Shown: in pieces, positions 55,365 to 64,000 of the stretch
How the letters are laid out: the number at the start of each line of letters is the position of its first letter
How positions within the stretch are numbered: the stretch's first letter is position 1
Source of the DNA: Rhodobium gokarnense
Lineage (GTDB): Bacteria; Pseudomonadota; Alphaproteobacteria; Rhizobiales; Rhodobiaceae
Length of the DNA stretch: 64,000 nt
Assembly (NCBI RefSeq): GCF_025961475.1
Contig: NZ_JAOQNS010000003.1
Coordinates: forward strand, 1 to 64,000
Direction: 5' to 3'
Notes under the pieces: model-generated
The model's database searches: none
What the model was told of the DNA's origin: nothing
The model's input: the letters and a program-made list of their open reading frames with translations, nothing else
Position numbers and translations under genes: made by a program

Positions 55365-55865
55365 ATGACCCTCGAAGAAGACATCGACCTCTTCCGCCAA
55401 GTGCCGCTGCTCGCCGACTTCACCGACGAGCAATTGCGCCTGCTCGCCTTCGGCTCGGAAGATCGCGTGCTCGCCGCCGGCACGGTCCTCTTTGAGGCCG
55501 GCGACCGGGGCAGCACCGCCTATCTCGTCGGCTCCGGCCGGATCGAGCTGAGGAGCGCTGACGACCGCCAGCTCCTGGCGATGGTCAAGCCCGGCACCCT
55601 CATCGGCGAGACGGCGCTGATGACGGAGACCGTCTGCCAGAACCGGGCCGTTGCCGGCGAAGAGACCGAGATCGTCCAGATCCGCCGCTCCCTCTTCCGG
55701 CGCATCCTGCGCGAATACCCGGATCTCGCCGTGCGCATCTACCAAGCCTATGCGGACCGCCTGAAGGGCACGATCCGCGACCTCAACCGGGTCCGCGACA
55801 GCCTCGTCGCCATCGACCCGGAGGCCGGGGAGCCGTTTACCGATTCCCTCGGCGAGGACGGCTGA
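55365..55865 (+). CDS. Cyclic-nucleotide-binding domain protein without HTH
   Basis: The 166-residue protein has a single Crp-type ligand domain (LLADFTDEQLRLLAFGSED, PGTLIGETALMTE, with the cNMP-pocket Gly-Glu) and then helices ending at residue 166. No DNA-binding helix-turn-helix is present, unlike Crp/Fnr regulators. It may act by protein interaction, plausibly with the response regulator upstream. The ribosome-binding site is weak (GGGA close to the ATG), which suggests coupling to the upstream gene. Confidence 0.88.
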   Translation: MTLEEDIDLFRQVPLLADFTDEQLRLLAFGSEDRVLAAGTVLFEAGDRGSTAYLVGSGRIELRSADDRQLLAMVKPGTLIGETALMTETVCQNRAVAGEETEIVQIRRSLFRRILREYPDLAVRIYQAYADRLKGTIRDLNRVRDSLVAIDPEAGEPFTDSLGEDG

Positions 55866-55971
55866 AGCCCGCCTTTTGCCCAATCCGCCGCCGCTTGGTT
55901 AATGAGTGTTTAACCACAGCGCTGCTAGCGTCTTTCCCGAATGAGTCTGTGCGTGGGAGACGAGCAAAAAC

Positions 55972-57189
55972 ATGCAGCCGGTGGAAAGACCCGGTGGCGG
56001 GCTGGCGGGGGAATCGCCGTTTCGCCGACTGGCGACGCTGATTGCGGGCATCGAGCCCGGCAAGCCGCCGATCGATTTGTCGATCGGCGAACCACGCCAT
56101 GCCATGCCCGATTTCGTCGCCGGCACACTGGCAGGGCATACCGCCGAATTCTCCCGCTATCCACCGATCCTCGGCACCGAGGAATTCCGCACCACCGTCG
56201 CCGGCTGGCTCGACCGCCGTTACCATCTGGGCGAGGCGGTCGACCCGGAACGCCACATCACCATCCTTGCCGGCTCCCGCGAAGGCCTTTTTTCCGCCGC
56301 GATCACCGCGCGCGACCGGTCGGCGGAACGCATCCGCACCACAAATGCCCGCCCAGCGATCCTGTTGCCGAACCCGTTCTACCACGCCTATGCCGCCGCC
56401 GCGCACACGCTGGAGCTGGAGCCCGTCTTCATCGAGGCGGGGCCGGAAACCGGCTATCTGCCCGATCCGGACAAGCTCGCGCCGGACCTCCTCGACCGGC
56501 TGGTGGCCGCCTATGTCGCCTCGCCCGTCGCCCCCCAGGGAACGGTCGCCAGCGCCGACTTCTGGACGGCCATGATCGGCCTTGCCCGCAAGCACGGCTT
56601 CATGCTGTTCGCCGACGAGTGCTACTCGGAGATCTACCGCGAGACGCCGCCGCCGGGCGCCCTTCAGGCCGCCAACGACCTCGGCGGCGACTTCGCCAAT
56701 CTGATGGTCTTCAACTCGCTCTCCAAGCGCTCCAACCTTGCCGGCCTGCGCTGCGGCTTTGCCGCCGGCGACCCGGGCTTCCTTGCCGAGTGGACGCGCC
56801 TTCGCAACATGTCGGCGCCCCAGGTGCCGCTGCCGCTGCAGGCGGTCGGTGCGGCTGCTTACGGCTTTGAGGCCCACGTCATCGACAACCGGCAGCTCTA
56901 CAACGAAAAATTTAACGCTGCGGCCGAGATACTTCAGGGACGATTCGGCGCTGCGACGCCCGACGGCGGCTTCTTCCTCTGGCTCGACATGGAGGCCGTC
57001 GGCGGCGGCGAGGAGGCCGCGCTGAGGCTCTGGCGCGAGGCGGGCATCAGGACCGTGCCGGGCGGCTATCTGGCCGGAACCCTTGCCGACGGAACAAACC
57101 CCGGCGCGCGCTATCTGCGCCTGGCGCTGGTGGAAAAGAGAAGCCGGGTCGAAGAGGCGCTCCACCGCCTCGTTGAGCTGTTTGGATAG
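55972..57189 (+). CDS. PLP-dependent class I/II aminotransferase (DapC-like)
   Basis: The 405-residue fold-type I aminotransferase has DLSIGEPRHAMPDFV at the N-terminus, a FADECYSEIYRE (PLP Asp) segment and the Schiff-base lysine in FNSLSKRSNLAGLRCGF. It resembles alphaproteobacterial succinyldiaminopimelate transaminases, and dapF elsewhere in the window fits that pathway, but the substrate is not proven. It ends three bases before ftsK, so co-transcription is likely. The order aminotransferase-ftsK-lolA is a known alphaproteobacterial arrangement. Confidence 0.88.
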   Translation: MQPVERPGGGLAGESPFRRLATLIAGIEPGKPPIDLSIGEPRHAMPDFVAGTLAGHTAEFSRYPPILGTEEFRTTVAGWLDRRYHLGEAVDPERHITILAGSREGLFSAAITARDRSAERIRTTNARPAILLPNPFYHAYAAAAHTLELEPVFIEAGPETGYLPDPDKLAPDLLDRLVAAYVASPVAPQGTVASADFWTAMIGLARKHGFMLFADECYSEIYRETPPPGALQAANDLGGDFANLMVFNSLSKRSNLAGLRCGFAAGDPGFLAEWTRLRNMSAPQVPLPLQAVGAAAYGFEAHVIDNRQLYNEKFNAAAEILQGRFGAATPDGGFFLWLDMEAVGGGEEAALRLWREAGIRTVPGGYLAGTLADGTNPGARYLRLALVEKRSRVEEALHRLVELFG

Positions 57190-57192
57190 GGT

Positions 57193-59718
57193 ATGGACCG
57201 GACCATGCGGGCATCTAGGACGCAACAGAACCTGATGATCGATGAGGGCGGCATCCGCCAGTGGCTGCGCCGCCATCTGGTCATGGCCGCCGGCCTTGCC
57301 CTTGTGGCCCTTGCCGCCGCGCTCGCCGCCGCCCTTGCCACCTGGTCGATCGGCGACCCGAGCCTCAACCACGTCACCGACACCGACGTCCGCAACGCCC
57401 TCGGCAAGCCCGGCGCCATCGTCGCCGACATCCTCATCCAGATGATCGGCCTTGCCGCCGCCGTCGTGCTCCTGCCCGTCGTGCTGTGGGGCTGGCAGCT
57501 CATGTCCGGCCACGTCATGCGCATCGGCAGGAAGCCGCTCGCCGCCTGGCTCCTCGGCACGTTTCTGCTTTCCGGCGCCCTTGCCGTCATCCCGATTCCC
57601 GACACCTGGCCGTTGCCGACGGGCCTCGGCGGCGTTGCCGGCGACATGGCGCTGCGCATTCCCGCCGCCATCCTCGGCACCGGCTCGACCTTCGCCATCG
57701 CCCTCATCGGCGCCGGCTTCGGCATTCCGGCGATCGCCGCCTTCGTCTACGCCGCCGGCTGGTGGCGCCGCGAGGCGCCGGCCGCTGCGGACGACGATAT
57801 CGGCCGGACCTATTACGACGACGAGGAGGATGAAGAGGACGAGGACGACCGCGGCTTCGCGCCCGCCGTCGGCGCCCTCGCCCACTGGGTCCTGCAGGCC
57901 CGCGCGACGCTGCGCCGGGCCGGAGCGGGCCGCAGGGGCTCCATCGTGTCGGCCATGCGCGAGCGCCTTGCCGGCGACGACGAGGATCCGCTCGACGACC
58001 GCGCCCGCGTCGAGCCGGTGCTGGAAGGCACCCCGGCGGCCGACGACTGGGAGGAGGATTGGGACGACGCCGACGTCGCCGATCCGGATGCCCACACCGA
58101 CACCCCGGTCCAGCGCGCGGTCGCCGTCTCCAAGCCGACCGGCAGCCTGAAGCCCGGCAAGCGCGTCATGCGCGAGGCCCAGCCCTCGCTTCTGCGCAAC
58201 GAGGCCTTCGAGTTCCCGCCGATCCATCTTCTCGCCGAGGCCAAGAAGCAGTCCGGCAACCGCTCCGGCCTCAGCACCCAGGCGCTGGAACAGAACGCCC
58301 GACTGCTGGAAGGCGTGCTCGACGATTTCGGCGTACGCGGCGAAATCATTGCGGTCCATCCGGGCCCGGTCGTCACCCTCTACGAGCTGGAGCCGGCGCC
58401 GGGCATCAAGTCGTCCCGCGTCATCGGCCTTGCCGACGACATCGCCCGCTCCATGAGCGCGATCTCCGCCCGCGTCGCCGTCATCCCCGGCAAGAACGCC
58501 ATCGGCATCGAGCTGCCGAACCAGCGCCGCGAGACGGTGTTCCTGCGCGAGCTCATCGCCTCGGAGGACTTCGAGAAATCGAAGGCCAAGCTCTCGCTCT
58601 GCCTCGGCAAGACCATCGGCGGCGACCCGGTGATCGCCGACCTTGCCCGCATGCCGCACCTGCTCGTTGCCGGCACCACCGGCTCGGGCAAGTCGGTCTC
58701 CATCAACACCATGATCCTGTCGCTGCTCTACCGGCTGCCGCCGGACAAGTGCAAGCTGATCATGATCGACCCGAAGATGCTGGAACTCTCCGTCTATGAC
58801 GGCATCCCGCACCTCCTCTCCCCCGTCGTCACCGACCCGAAGAAGGCCGTCGTCGCGCTGAAATGGACCGTGCGCGAGATGGAAGAGCGCTACCAGAAAA
58901 TGTCGAAGCTGGGCGTGCGCAACATCGACGGCTTCAACACCCGCGTCGCCCAGGCCGAGAAGAAGGGCGAGACCATCACCCGCACGGTGCAGACCGGCTT
59001 CGACCCCGACACCGGCGAGGCGATCTACGAGGAGGAAGACCTCGATCTGGCGCCGATGCCCTATATCGTCGTCATCGTCGACGAGATGGCCGACCTGATG
59101 ATGGTCGCCGGCAAGGACATCGAGGGCGCCATCCAGCGCCTTGCCCAGATGGCCCGCGCCGCCGGCATCCACATCATCATGGCGACCCAGCGCCCGTCGG
59201 TCGACGTCATCACCGGCACCATCAAGGCGAATTTCCCGACCCGCATCTCGTTCCAGGTGACCTCCAAGATCGACAGCCGCACGATCCTCGGCGAACAGGG
59301 CGCCGAACAGCTCCTCGGCCAGGGCGACATGCTCTATATGGCCGGTGGCGGGCGCATCCAGCGCGTGCACGGCCCGTTCGTCGCCGACGACGAGGTGGAG
59401 GAGATCGTCGCCCACCTGAAGGACCAGGGCGCGCCGGAATATCTCGACCAGATCACCAACGAGGAAGACGCCGACGGCAGCCCCTACGACCTTCTGGCCT
59501 CCGGCTCGGACGATTCCAACGACCTCTACGACCAGGCCGTCGCCGTCGTCCTGCGCGACCGCAAGGCCTCGACCAGCTACGTCCAGCGCCGCCTGTCGAT
59601 CGGCTACAACCGCGCCGCCTCGATCATCGAGCGTATGGAGCAGGAGGGCCTGATCGGCCCGGCCAACCACGCCGGCAAGCGCGAGATCCTGGTCGGCGAA
59701 GGCGCCGAAGACTATTGA
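57193..59718 (+). CDS. ftsK: DNA translocase FtsK
   Basis: The 841-residue septal DNA pump segregates chromosome ends and activates XerCD at dif. It has four N-terminal membrane helices (about 30-200), a short acidic linker ([11 protein letters not shown]), and an alpha/beta motor with Walker [11 protein letters not shown] (near 494), [18 protein letters not shown], Walker [14 protein letters not shown], and the C-terminal gamma winged-helix that reads KOPS ([19 protein letters not shown]). The linker is much shorter than in E. coli FtsK. It precedes lolA on the same strand. Confidence 0.96.
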   Translation: MDRTMRASRTQQNLMIDEGGIRQWLRRHLVMAAGLALVALAAALAAALATWSIGDPSLNHVTDTDVRNALGKPGAIVADILIQMIGLAAAVVLLPVVLWGWQLMSGHVMRIGRKPLAAWLLGTFLLSGALAVIPIPDTWPLPTGLGGVAGDMALRIPAAILGTGSTFAIALIGAGFGIPAIAAFVYAAGWWRREAPAAADDDIGRTYYDDEEDEEDEDDRGFAPAVGALAHWVLQARATLRRAGAGRRGSIVSAMRERLAGDDEDPLDDRARVEPVLEGTPAADDWEEDWDDADVADPDAHTDTPVQRAVAVSKPTGSLKPGKRVMREAQPSLLRNEAFEFPPIHLLAEAKKQSGNRSGLSTQALEQNARLLEGVLDDFGVRGEIIAVHPGPVVTLYELEPAPGIKSSRVIGLADDIARSMSAISARVAVIPGKNAIGIELPNQRRETVFLRELIASEDFEKSKAKLSLCLGKTIGGDPVIADLARMPHLLVAGTTGSGKSVSINTMILSLLYRLPPDKCKLIMIDPKMLELSVYDGIPHLLSPVVTDPKKAVVALKWTVREMEERYQKMSKLGVRNIDGFNTRVAQAEKKGETITRTVQTGFDPDTGEAIYEEEDLDLAPMPYIVVIVDEMADLMMVAGKDIEGAIQRLAQMARAAGIHIIMATQRPSVDVITGTIKANFPTRISFQVTSKIDSRTILGEQGAEQLLGQGDMLYMAGGGRIQRVHGPFVADDEVEEIVAHLKDQGAPEYLDQITNEEDADGSPYDLLASGSDDSNDLYDQAVAVVLRDRKASTSYVQRRLSIGYNRAASIIERMEQEGLIGPANHAGKREILVGEGAEDY

Positions 59719-59837
59719 CGGCAGGCGCGGCAGGTCTGCCGCAAACTTGCCATAGGCCGGTGTTAGCGCACGGAGCTGTTCCCCGGCCGACGATTCGACG
59801 AGACCCCGATGTCGCAAGACAAAGTGGAGACGATTTC

Positions 59838-60527
59838 ATGACCCCGACCGCATCCCGTACGGCCGCCCCCCGCAAGGCCCCGACGCGCCGCAGCTTCCTC
59901 GCCCTTGCGCTCGGCCTTGCCGGCCTCGGCGCGGCGCTGCTGTCGCCGACCGGCGCCGGCGCGACCCCGAACCTCGACGAGACGGCGAAGGAAACGCTCT
60001 CCAAGATCAACGCCTATTTCAACTCGGTGCGCACCATGAAGGGCGAGTTCGTGCAGTTCGCCCCGGACGGCAGCCGCACGGAAGGAACCTTTCAGCTCGC
60101 CCGTCCCGGCCGCATCAACTTCCGCTACGAAAAGCCGGCCCGCATGGAAATCATCGCCGACGGCAAGTCCGTCGCGGTCCGCGACCGCCGGCTCGACACC
60201 CAGGACATCTGGCCGCTGAACAAGACGCCGCTGCGCTTCCTCCTCGCCGACAACATCGACCTGACGAGCGACGCCAAGGTCACCCGCGTCTCCGTCGAAC
60301 CCGACCTCGTCACCGTCATCATCGACGAGGAGAGCACCTTCGGCGACGGCCGCCTGACCCTCGTCTTCGACGGCAACAATTACGAACTGCGCCAGTGGAC
60401 CGTCACGGACGCGCAAGGCGACACCTCGGTCGCCATCTACAACGTCGCCACCGGCGTACCGGTCAGCGACAGGGCGTTCGAAATCAACTACCAGCGCGAC
60501 TACCTGAACAACCGCATCAAGGATTGA
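59838..60527 (+). CDS. lolA: Outer-membrane lipoprotein carrier protein LolA
   Basis: The 229-residue protein has a signal peptide that includes a twin-arginine-like motif (PTRRSFLALALGLAGLG), then the LolA fold: VRTMKGEFVQFAPDGSRTEG, RPGRINFRYEKP and a C-terminal VFDGNNYELRQWTVTD. LolA ferries lipoproteins across the periplasm to the outer membrane. GGAG precedes the ATG. Downstream of ftsK by 119 bases. The twin-arginine motif is discussed under findings. Confidence 0.92.
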   Translation: MTPTASRTAAPRKAPTRRSFLALALGLAGLGAALLSPTGAGATPNLDETAKETLSKINAYFNSVRTMKGEFVQFAPDGSRTEGTFQLARPGRINFRYEKPARMEIIADGKSVAVRDRRLDTQDIWPLNKTPLRFLLADNIDLTSDAKVTRVSVEPDLVTVIIDEESTFGDGRLTLVFDGNNYELRQWTVTDAQGDTSVAIYNVATGVPVSDRAFEINYQRDYLNNRIKD

Positions 60528-60551
60528 GCAGTTTTTTCCGCTCAAGGTTTT

Positions 60552-60745
60552 TTGTCGCTCACGCCAGGCTCGCTTCGCTCGCCGGCTCCGCGGGGGCGGC
60601 GCATCAGCGCCGGCGGCCGTTCGGCCTTGCGAAGCCTGACGGCTTCGTTGTTGCCGCTCACGCCAGCTCGCTTCGCTCGTGGCTCCGCGGGGGCGGCGCA
60701 TAAGCGCCGGCGGGCGGTCGCCCTTGCGAAGGCTGACGGCTTTGA
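60552..60745. repeat. Family C tandem duplication, inverted relative to the 10 kb copy
   Basis: Two copies start TTGTCGCTCACGCCAGGCTC at 60552 and TTGCCGCTCACGCCAGCTCG at 60651, 99 bases apart. Each contains TCCGCGGGGGCGGCGCAT and GCGCCGGCGG. The reverse complement of the 10171-10278 copy begins TTGTCGCTCACGG and carries the same TCCGCGGGGGCGGCGCA block, so both are one family in opposite orientation. Convergent gap between lolA and the outer-membrane protein gene. Confidence 0.75.
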
Positions 60746-60768
60746 TTGCCCTTGCGCCCCCTCTCCCC

Positions 60769-61075
60769 GTCATCCCGGGCGGAGCGAAGCGGAGACCCGG
60801 GACCCATTGCCCACATCGGCACGGTAGCCCAGCGCGATTCCGTGCAGCCGCGCGCGTCGATCGGCCGAGTGTCGAATTGATGGAAGCGTTTCAATCGCAA
60901 GGCCCGATGGATTGCCACGTCGGCCTGACGGCCTCCTCGCAATGACGGCTGAAATTGCCGTGACTTTTCAACGTCATTGCGAGCGAAGCGAAGCAATCCA
61001 GGACAGCGGTGCCCCGAGCGACGGTCACGCAGTAGAAGACGGGCAATGGGCCCCGCCTCAGGCACTGCTGTGACG
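60769..61075. repeat. Family A repeat split by a family B element
   Basis: The left arm GTCATCCCGGGCGGAGCGA...CCATTGCCC at 60769-60830 is intact. Its matching right arm (GGGCAATGGGCCCCG...TGTGACG) appears only at about 61041-61075, degenerate, after a complete family B copy. This is the only family A copy in the window whose arms are separated by another repeat. Confidence 0.65.
60908..61000. repeat. Family B inverted repeat nested in family A
   Basis: Left arm TGGATTGCCACGTCGGCC...GCAATGACG, right arm CGTCATTGCGAGCGAAGCGA then AGCAATCCA. It is almost identical to the copies at 9713 and 26190 and lies between the two arms of a family A repeat. Confidence 0.75.
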
Positions 61076-61197
61076 ACGCAGGGGCGTAGCCGGCGCAAAC
61101 AACGCCCTCGCCGACGCAGCACCCGATCCGCTCCGGGTCGACCGAAGTCGCCCCGACCAGACATCCACTGAAAAAGTAGAGAGAAAAACCGCGCCCG

Positions 61198-61941
61198 CTA
61201 GAACCGGTAGCGCAGGCCGACCGTGGCGTATTGGGCGCCGCCGGCGGTGGAGTTGAAGATCTTGGTGTCGCCGAGCAGGAAGTGCTTGCCGCCGGACCGG
61301 TGGTGGAAGCGGAACACCAGCTCGTATTGCGGATGTTCCGGCAGCGACAGGGCGATTTCCGGCGTCAGGAAGTGGAGGAGCTTGGAGCCCTCGTGATTGC
61401 CCGCCTGCGCGACCTCGAGCTGGTCGAGCTTGCGCGCATAGTTGAGGCCGGTGGAGACGGCGATCGACGTCTTGACGAACTTGTTCCAGGGGAACCACTT
61501 CCAGCGGAAGAACAGCGCGCCCCAGACCTCTTCGGAGGTCGCCTGGCCGAAGCGCTTGGCAACGCCCAGTTCGCCTTCGATCTCGGCATAGTCCTTCAGG
61601 GACACGATCGGCCGCGAAATCGCCGCGGCGACGATGCCGCTGTCGGCCCAGGTCCAGTCCCAGATCGGCGTGAAGCCCTTCAGGCCGAAGATCGACTTCA
61701 TGGAATCGTCGACGAACCGGCCGGCATAGATCTGGAAGCCGCATTCGCCGGAGCAGGCCTTGGTGATGTCGTGGAAGGTGATCCAGCGATCGGGATGGGC
61801 GCCGTCGGAATAGTCGTCGGCGCGGACGGGCGTCGCCAGCGGTGCGGCAAGCGCCACCAGCAGACAAAGACAGGCCATCACGGCCGCAAACGCGCCGGGC
61901 CGGCGCCGCACGGTCATTGCTTCGGTCGTCGACGTCGCCAT
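61198..61941 (-). CDS. Outer-membrane beta-barrel protein, possibly PagL-like
   Basis: About 247 residues with a signal peptide (FAAVMACLCLLVALAAPLATPVRA). Alternating-residue strands follow, ending in YATVGLRYRF, the aromatic C-terminus of outer-membrane barrels. A FRFHHRSGG segment before the last strand, with His and Ser, and the ending resemble the lipid A 3-O-deacylase (PagL/acyloxyacyl hydrolase) family, but this was judged by eye. There are two cysteines early (CSGECG). The frame opens at 62130; starts at 61980 or 61941 are possible. No strong ribosome-binding site was seen. Confidence 0.7.
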   Translation of the reverse strand: MATSTTEAMTVRRRPGAFAAVMACLCLLVALAAPLATPVRADDYSDGAHPDRWITFHDITKACSGECGFQIYAGRFVDDSMKSIFGLKGFTPIWDWTWADSGIVAAAISRPIVSLKDYAEIEGELGVAKRFGQATSEEVWGALFFRWKWFPWNKFVKTSIAVSTGLNYARKLDQLEVAQAGNHEGSKLLHFLTPEIALSLPEHPQYELVFRFHHRSGGKHFLLGDTKIFNSTAGGAQYATVGLRYRF

Positions 61942-62312
61942 CGCCAAGCGCTTCTTTCCGTTATTCCCCCGGGACGCCATCGACGCCGCAGCCCAACCTA
62001 GCACGCCCGTTGCAGGCATGCGCCCGTCGCATCCGCCGAATCCCGCTTCACCGAAGATAAAGGTTAACGGGCCGTGAACCGACTGGCGAGAAAAACGATA
62101 TAGCGACAAAGCGTCCGGACTGTCCAGCATGGCAGGCGGTTGGCGGATGCCAATTCCCGCAACTGTTGCATCGACGCCGCGCTGGCGCGCCCGGAACCGG
62201 CTACCGCACAGGCGGCGACGGCACGCCGGGGCTTAACTCGGCACCTGCAAAGGTCCGATCCGTAAGGCGGCAAGGCGAATCGGGCGCGGCGCGCGGCGAG
62301 CGAAAGCTCCGG
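61942..62312. other. Intergenic region between two minus-strand exported protein genes
   Basis: 371 bases. The upstream continuation of the beta-barrel frame covers much of it but shows no coding signature. A slightly AT-rich patch (GAAGATAAAGGTTAACGG, about 62054-62071) could be part of the barrel gene's promoter. No repeat or terminator seen. Confidence 0.4.
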
Positions 62313-62864
62313 CTACCGGGAGCATCCCGGCGGGCTGACGTCCATCGTCCAGTCCTCGACCGGCATCGCCTTCATGCTGGTGCGGAAGCTGCGCCCGTCC
62401 TGGATGCCGCGGCCGGACAGGAGGTTGACGTCGCACTTGCCGCCGGCGTTCGGATCGAGCGTGTCGTAATGGCTGTAGGTGTAGCCGGCGACGACGAACC
62501 GGGCGTCACGGTAGGCGATCGTCAGCACCTGCTCCCAGCGGTCGCGGCCGACGGAGGCATTCTCCGAAATGACCCTGAGCGATGTGTTCGGTGCCACTTC
62601 CAGCCTTGGTTCCTGGCCGGACATGCCGCCGCGCCAGGCGATCGACGGCGCATGGGCGTAAAGCTCCATGCCCTCACCCCTGTCGGCGAAGATGTAGAGG
62701 TCGGCGCCGCCGTCGACCTCGACCAGCACCGCCCGGTAGCGGAAGACTTCGCCATCCATGGTCGACTGGGCAAAGGACGAGACGGCCCCGACCGGAACCA
62801 TCTCGGCGCCCAGCGCCGGCACGACCGGCATCAGGAAAAGAAAGGCTGCAAGCCACCGCATCAT
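62313..62864 (-). CDS. Exported protein of unknown function
   Basis: The 183-residue protein has a signal peptide (WLAAFLFLMPVVPALGA). A mixed domain follows with VLVEVDGGADLYIFADRG and a TYSHYDTLDPNAGGKCDVNL stretch. Two cysteines, one in KCDVN and one near the end (PPGCSR), could form a disulfide in the periplasm. No family recognised. It is on the same strand as the beta-barrel gene but 371 bases apart. Confidence 0.7.
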   Translation of the reverse strand: MMRWLAAFLFLMPVVPALGAEMVPVGAVSSFAQSTMDGEVFRYRAVLVEVDGGADLYIFADRGEGMELYAHAPSIAWRGGMSGQEPRLEVAPNTSLRVISENASVGRDRWEQVLTIAYRDARFVVAGYTYSHYDTLDPNAGGKCDVNLLSGRGIQDGRSFRTSMKAMPVEDWTMDVSPPGCSR

Positions 62865-63204
62865 AGGGTCCCCTTAAGCGCAAAAATGCCCTTTCGGGCG
62901 CGACTTCAATTTTTACGTGTCGTTTTCCGGTAGTATGGCACGCCCGTTGCGCGGGGCCGCAAAAAAATCTTGCGCGGCCTTTGAAATCGGTATCTAGATG
63001 ATTCTGCGGAAGCGGCGTTTATCGAGCGTTCGCTGGGGATTACCGCTTTGCCCCCAAGTCGAAAAGCAGGCGGTTTCGGAGAAAACCTGAGTTGCACACT
63101 TGTGTGGTTGTTGCGGTCGCAACAGCTCCTTTGTGTCGTGTCGTGCCCTCCCCGCGCGCGCCCGTGAAGCTGTCTGCCTCCCACCCCATGACCGGGTCGG
63201 CGCA
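62865..63204. other. Divergent promoter region before the DUF418 gene
   Basis: 340 bases. AT-richer than its surroundings near 62905-62935 (TTCAATTTTTACGTGTCG). TTGAAA at about 62978 followed by TCTAGAT at about 62994 is a possible but short-spaced promoter for the DUF418 gene. The rest, including the TTGCACACTTGTGTGG dyad near 63092-63107, is unassigned. Confidence 0.4.
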
Positions 63205-64000
63205 ATGAGCGCCGCCGACATCGCCGAGGCGCCGCTCGGCGCCGGCATCGCACGCGCGGCGGCCCGCACCGGCGGGCGCACCAACGCGGCCGAGCGCATC
63301 GGCGCCATGGACGCCGTGCGCGGCTTTGCCGTTTGCGGCATCCTCATCCGCAACATCTTCGTCTTCGCCATTCCCGGCCTTGCCTATTCGCTGCCCTTGA
63401 TGTGGGGCGGCGATGAGATGGCCGACCTTCAGGCCTGGGGCTTCGTGGAACTGTTCGTTGACGGCTCCATGCGGGCGCTGTTCTCGCTGCTGTTCGGCGC
63501 CACCGCGCTCTTGCTGTTGCAGAAGGCCGATTCCGGCGGCCTCGCCGCGGTCGACTATTTTTACCGCCGGCTGATGTGGCTGATGCTGTTCGGCCTCGTC
63601 CACGCCTATCTGCTGCTGTCGCCGGTCGACATCCTGTTCGTCTATGGCTGCCTTGGCCTGATGATCTTTCCCTTGCGGAACCTCAGGCCCCGCACCCTGC
63701 TGATCGTCGCCGGCGCCGGCCTTGCCGTCACCGCCCTGCTGTCGACCCTGGAATGGCAGATCACCGAAGAGAACGCCAAACAGGCCAACGCCGGCACCGT
63801 TATCGAGGCCGCGCAGCCGGTGCAACCCGCCACCTTCGTCACCAAGGCCGAGGACGGGGCCGGGGACGCTCCCATCGTTCTTATCGGGTCCGGTACGAAT
63901 GCAGCACCGGCCGACGAAGCCGCCGAGCCCGACGAGGAGACGCAGGCCGAAGAAGACGCCACCGAGGCGATCAACCAGTCCTGGATCGCCGACGTCGCCG
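63205..64000 (+). CDS. DUF418 (YeiB-type) membrane protein, 3' end outside window
   Basis: The frame is open from ATG 63205 to the end of the window (265 codons). It contains RIGAMDAVRGFAVCGILIRN, the N-terminal signature of YeiB/DUF418 proteins, then MWGGDEMADLQAWGF, FVELFVDGSMRALFSLLFGA and further membrane helices (LMWLMLFGLVHAYLLLSP). The last visible part (about residue 205 on) is a long acidic, low-complexity loop (DEAAEPDEETQAEEDATEA). Family function is unknown. The start is chosen because an ATG at 63187 is closed by a stop after six codons. Confidence 0.85.
   Translation, partial: MSAADIAEAPLGAGIARAAARTGGRTNAAERIGAMDAVRGFAVCGILIRNIFVFAIPGLAYSLPLMWGGDEMADLQAWGFVELFVDGSMRALFSLLFGATALLLLQKADSGGLAAVDYFYRRLMWLMLFGLVHAYLLLSPVDILFVYGCLGLMIFPLRNLRPRTLLIVAGAGLAVTALLSTLEWQITEENAKQANAGTVIEAAQPVQPATFVTKAEDGAGDAPIVLIGSGTNAAPADEAAEPDEETQAEEDATEAINQSWIADVA

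Noticed and set aside
55837-59817. A 1326-codon open frame antisense to aminotransferase and ftsK
   Set aside because: It covers two well-supported genes on the other strand, its composition is typical of GC-driven shadow frames, and no domain is recognisable.

Overview
The window is high-GC DNA (roughly mid-60s percent by eye) from an alphaproteobacterium, most likely a Hyphomicrobiales (Rhizobiales) member. The evidence is gene content and order: DUF2794, an ialB-type gene, host-attachment and DUF2849 proteins, the acnA/ccm neighbourhood, dapF-mtaB-ftsY-yciB, and aminotransferase-ftsK-lolA. One gene (52964-53944) looks like bciA, the divinyl (proto)chlorophyllide 8-vinyl reductase. If that is right, the lineage makes or once made bacteriochlorophyll, as some phototrophic Hyphomicrobiales do. 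This is an inference from a single gene. No rRNA, tRNA, CRISPR array, transposase or integrase was seen.

Layout. 1-12 kb: 3-hydroxybutyrate dehydrogenase with a patatin-like lipase, two paralogous membrane proteins flanking a GFA-type zinc protein, ispG, a BenE-type transporter, and small stress or housekeeping genes (host-attachment protein, LMW phosphatase, pterin dehydratase, DUF1232, quinone reductase, RNA methyltransferase). 12-29 kb: a stand-alone RpoE-like sigma factor, IalB-like protein, rlmN, two tandem SGNH esterases divergent from a Lol/Ybb-type ABC exporter, a Bax-inhibitor-like protein, a GNAT, DUF2794, a candidate structured RNA, htpG with an RpoH-like promoter, and a divergent AraC regulator / aldo-keto reductase pair. 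29-41 kb: cytochrome c maturation genes in two pieces, ccmCDG (30.4-32.1 kb) and ccmAB (39.6-40.8 kb). The 7.4 kb between them holds an AT-rich three-gene cassette, a large MscS channel, a DUF1028 protein and an LHPP-like HAD phosphatase. 41-48 kb: acnA, then an assimilatory sulfate/sulfite reduction operon (DUF2849-cysI-cysH-DUF934). 48-64 kb: dapF-mtaB-ftsY-yciB, bciA, an L,D-transpeptidase, a response regulator with a cyclic-nucleotide-binding partner, aminotransferase-ftsK-lolA, two exported or outer-membrane proteins, and the start of a DUF418 membrane protein.

The most unusual region is 32.3-34.95 kb. It has clearly lower GC and a tightly coupled operon of three genes. From upstream to downstream these are a 210-residue protein whose C-terminal third resembles a COMM-type fold, a 309-residue protein with an acidic proline-rich linker, and a calcineurin-like phosphoesterase with a complete metal-site motif set. 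The last two use TTG and GTG starts. No mobility gene accompanies it. It looks like a horizontally acquired accessory or defence-type cassette of unknown function.

Most longer gaps with repeats hold palindromic repeats of at least four families (A, B, C, D below). All but one of these repeat-bearing gaps lie between convergent gene ends. In one place a B element sits inside a split A element, and family C occurs twice as imperfect tandem pairs in opposite orientations.
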